Assembly: GCA_012513545.1 (NCBI GenBank)
Contig: JAAZCB010001253.1
Coordinates: 1 to 8,035, forward strand
Direction: 5' to 3'
Origin: Clostridiaceae bacterium
GTDB lineage: Bacteria > Bacillota_A > Clostridia > Acetivibrionales > Acetivibrionaceae
Length of the DNA stretch: 8,035 nucleotides
Made by a program: the position numbers and the translations under genes. How positions within the stretch are numbered: position 1 is the first letter of the stretch; every line of letters starts with the position of its first letter. A model generated the notes under the pieces. It made no database searches. It was given only the letters and a program-made list of their open reading frames with translations, and was not told the DNA's origin. Shown one piece after another: positions 7,219 to 8,035 of this stretch.

Positions 7219-7370
7219 AGCAAGCAGGTCTTCTGGCTTAAGGTTCACAGTTATCCTTACCTTCCCGGTTTCCCAGTGGTTTTTTAGGACTCCTCCCCTT
7301 TAACAGCGGCGGGACCGCACGGGATTCCAACCCGTTTTCCTGTTATGTCGGCTATACCGGCAACTTGCTG
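7219..7370 (-). promoter_or_regulatory. Cobalamin (B12) riboswitch upstream of cobT
   Basis: The minus strand carries the conserved cobalamin-aptamer blocks in order. AGCAAG (7369-7364) pairs with CTTGCT (7224-7219) to close P1. Next comes a hairpin ACGGG...CCCGT within GGAATCCCGTGCGGTCCCGC, then GCCGCTGT, CCACTGGGAAACCGGGAAGG, and the B12 box AAGCCAGAAGACCTGCTTG (7239-7221). Such RNAs bind adenosylcobalamin or a related form and turn off cobalamin genes. The downstream terminator makes this a transcriptional switch. The aptamer is about 150 bases, on the compact side for the class. Confidence 0.96.
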
Positions 7371-7447
7371 TTCATTTATTCAATTTTATTTATTTAGAGT
7401 CAGATATTCTTAAAACCAGTTTTAAATTTCGTATATTTAACAAACGA

Positions 7448-7476
7448 ATAATATCACAATCGAATATATGTGTCAA
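7448..7476 (-). promoter_or_regulatory. Strong sigma-A promoter of riboswitch-cobT
   Basis: TTGACA (7476-7471), a 17-base spacer and TATTAT (7453-7448) on the minus strand match consensus at 6/6 and 5/6. Initiation near 7441 gives about 70 bases before the aptamer and a total leader near 390 bases before cobT. A near-consensus promoter fits a gene whose control lies in the leader RNA. Confidence 0.85.
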
Positions 7477-7504
7477 ACAGCTTTTATTATCAGGGTTGGG
7501 TTAA

Positions 7505-7533
7505 TTGCAAAAAACTGTATTTCTTTGTAGCAT
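7505..7533 (+). promoter_or_regulatory. Possible promoter of the 48-residue protein
   Basis: TTGCAA (7505-7510) and TAGCAT (7528-7533) are 17 bases apart and match consensus at 4/6 each. The leader to the ATG at 7661 would be about 120 bases. TATATT at 7594-7599 and TATAAA at 7605-7610 are alternative -10 boxes without a convincing -35. Nothing else is visible between the cobT promoter and this gene. Confidence 0.3.
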
Positions 7534-7660
7534 TAATAACCAAATCCATTTAAACTATTCAATGTCTATGTGCAGTTACAAATGGAGTGAGCATATATTC
7601 AGAATATAAACTGAAAAAATGCAAAAAATAATAAAAATACTAAGCAGGAGGATATTAATA

Positions 7661-7807
7661 ATGAAAGAGAAGAAAAGAGACAAAGGAATATCACGAGATC
7701 CCGTAGGTGACCCGGCTTTTTATAATGATCAGATAGGAGAAAACAAAGAACCTGCCAAGAAAAATATAGAGAAGAAAAAAGATTGTAAATGTAAAAACGG
7801 TTTGTAA
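7661..7807 (+). CDS. Small highly charged protein, unrecognised
   Basis: A 48-residue frame beginning MKEKKRDKGISRDPVGDPAF and ending in KKKDCKCKNGL. AGCAGGAGGA ends about eight bases before this ATG, so it is preferred over an in-frame ATG at 7619, which has no ribosome binding site. The protein is rich in Lys, Asp and Glu, contains the Gly/Pro/Asp segment RDPVGDPAFYNDQIGEN (12-28), and ends in a Lys-rich tail with a CKC pair (C43, C45). There is no hydrophobic segment, signal peptide or recognisable domain, and it is probably disordered. It is divergent from cobT, with the riboswitch leader and promoter between them, and is followed by a long hairpin. I do not recognise the family. The good ribosome binding site and downstream hairpin argue that it is real, but length alone does not prove it. 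Confidence 0.55.
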   Translation: MKEKKRDKGISRDPVGDPAFYNDQIGENKEPAKKNIEKKKDCKCKNGL

Positions 7808-7832
7808 TAAGAGTATCATAACAAATTCAAGT

Positions 7833-7887
7833 ATGCTGATTGTGATTATCACAGAAGGCATTCCTTCCAAATAATCACAGTCAGCAT
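7833..7887 (+). terminator. Long interrupted hairpin after the small gene
   Basis: A 17-base arm (7833-7849, ATGCTGATTGTGATTAT) pairs with 7871-7887 (ATAATCACAGTCAGCAT) with a single G-U. Inside its loop GAAGG (7854-7858) pairs with CCTTC (7863-7867) around CATT. It starts 25 bases after the stop codon at 7807. The tail TTAATTTC is only moderately T-rich, so terminator is the likeliest role but a small structured RNA end or a repeat element is possible. Confidence 0.55.
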
Positions 7888-7928
7888 TTAATTTCAATAT
7901 AAAGATGCGCAACATGAAATAAATCTTA

Positions 7929-8000
7929 GAGGTTAAGACCGAAACGGCAGAACCGTCCCCATGTTCCATTTGAGGTTAAAATCGAAACGGCAGAACCGTC
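7929..8000. repeat. Two direct copies of a 29-bp REP-like repeat
   Basis: Copies at 7929-7957 and 7972-8000 both start GAGGTTAA and end CGAAACGGCAGAACCGTC, differing at two positions, with 14 bases between them. Each contains a small hairpin, ACGG-CAGAA-CCGT. The reverse complement of copy 1 plus its flank reads GGGGACGGTTCT, reminiscent of dispersed REP-type repeats and the ends of REP-associated transposase elements. The array may continue past the right edge. That family link is from memory and is not verified. Confidence 0.6.
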
Positions 8001-8035
8001 AGACTGTGTGAAAAGTCAACGAAATATTTTACATA

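Noticed and set aside
7691..7969. A 92-residue hydrophobic minus-strand open frame
   Set aside because: It is antisense to the 48-residue gene and crosses its downstream hairpin and a repeat copy. The hydrophobicity is what antisense Lys/Glu codons produce, and no ribosome binding site precedes it.
7929..8000. CRISPR array
   Set aside because: Only two repeats are seen, the gap is 14 bases (far shorter than a spacer), and no cas gene is visible.

Overview
The window looks like chromosomal DNA of a low-GC Gram-positive anaerobe of the class Clostridia. The grounds are strong AGGAGG-type ribosome binding sites, AT-rich spacers, a DUF3842 gene (a family I associate mainly with Clostridia), a CtsR-type heat-shock operator and a cobalamin riboswitch with an intrinsic-terminator platform. 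The genus cannot be fixed from sequence alone; something near Ruminiclostridium/Acetivibrio is a guess.

Layout from left to right. At 1-1209 two minus-strand genes lie head to tail: a SprT-like zinc metalloprotease domain protein (469-1209), then a DUF3842 protein (1-390, running off the left edge). A hairpin occupies the spacer between them. A 335-base divergent intergenic region (1210-1544) carries a perfect 14-bp inverted repeat over the likely sprT-like promoter, a second small palindrome and an extended -10 promoter for the plus-strand gene. That gene (1545-1898) encodes a small zinc-ribbon membrane protein. It converges on clpB, with a 13-bp-stem hairpin between the two.

The core is a minus-strand protein-quality-control operon (5858 down to 2089): promoter, CtsR operator, a cysteine-free class II (CbpA-like) J-domain co-chaperone, and the ClpB disaggregase 18 bp downstream. 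J-proteins deliver aggregated substrates to DnaK, and DnaK hands them to ClpB, so the two genes form one functional unit. Their operator predicts CtsR-controlled heat induction.

Upstream of it on the same strand is cobT (5960-7051), which activates the lower ligand for cobalamin synthesis. It has a complete control region: a TTGACA-17-TATTAT promoter, a B12 riboswitch (7219-7370) and a downstream terminator (7111-7142). No other cobalamin gene is in the window.

The right end is less ordinary: an unrecognised 48-residue, very charged plus-strand protein (7661-7807), a long interrupted hairpin after it, and two copies of a 29-bp repeat (7929-8000) that resembles a dispersed REP-like element.

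I see no mobile-element gene, CRISPR array, rRNA or tRNA. Most of the window is well-understood housekeeping DNA. The points worth a second look are the palindromic operator at 1245-1289, the possible loss of a zinc ligand in the SprT-like protein, the small charged protein with its hairpin, and the terminal repeats.
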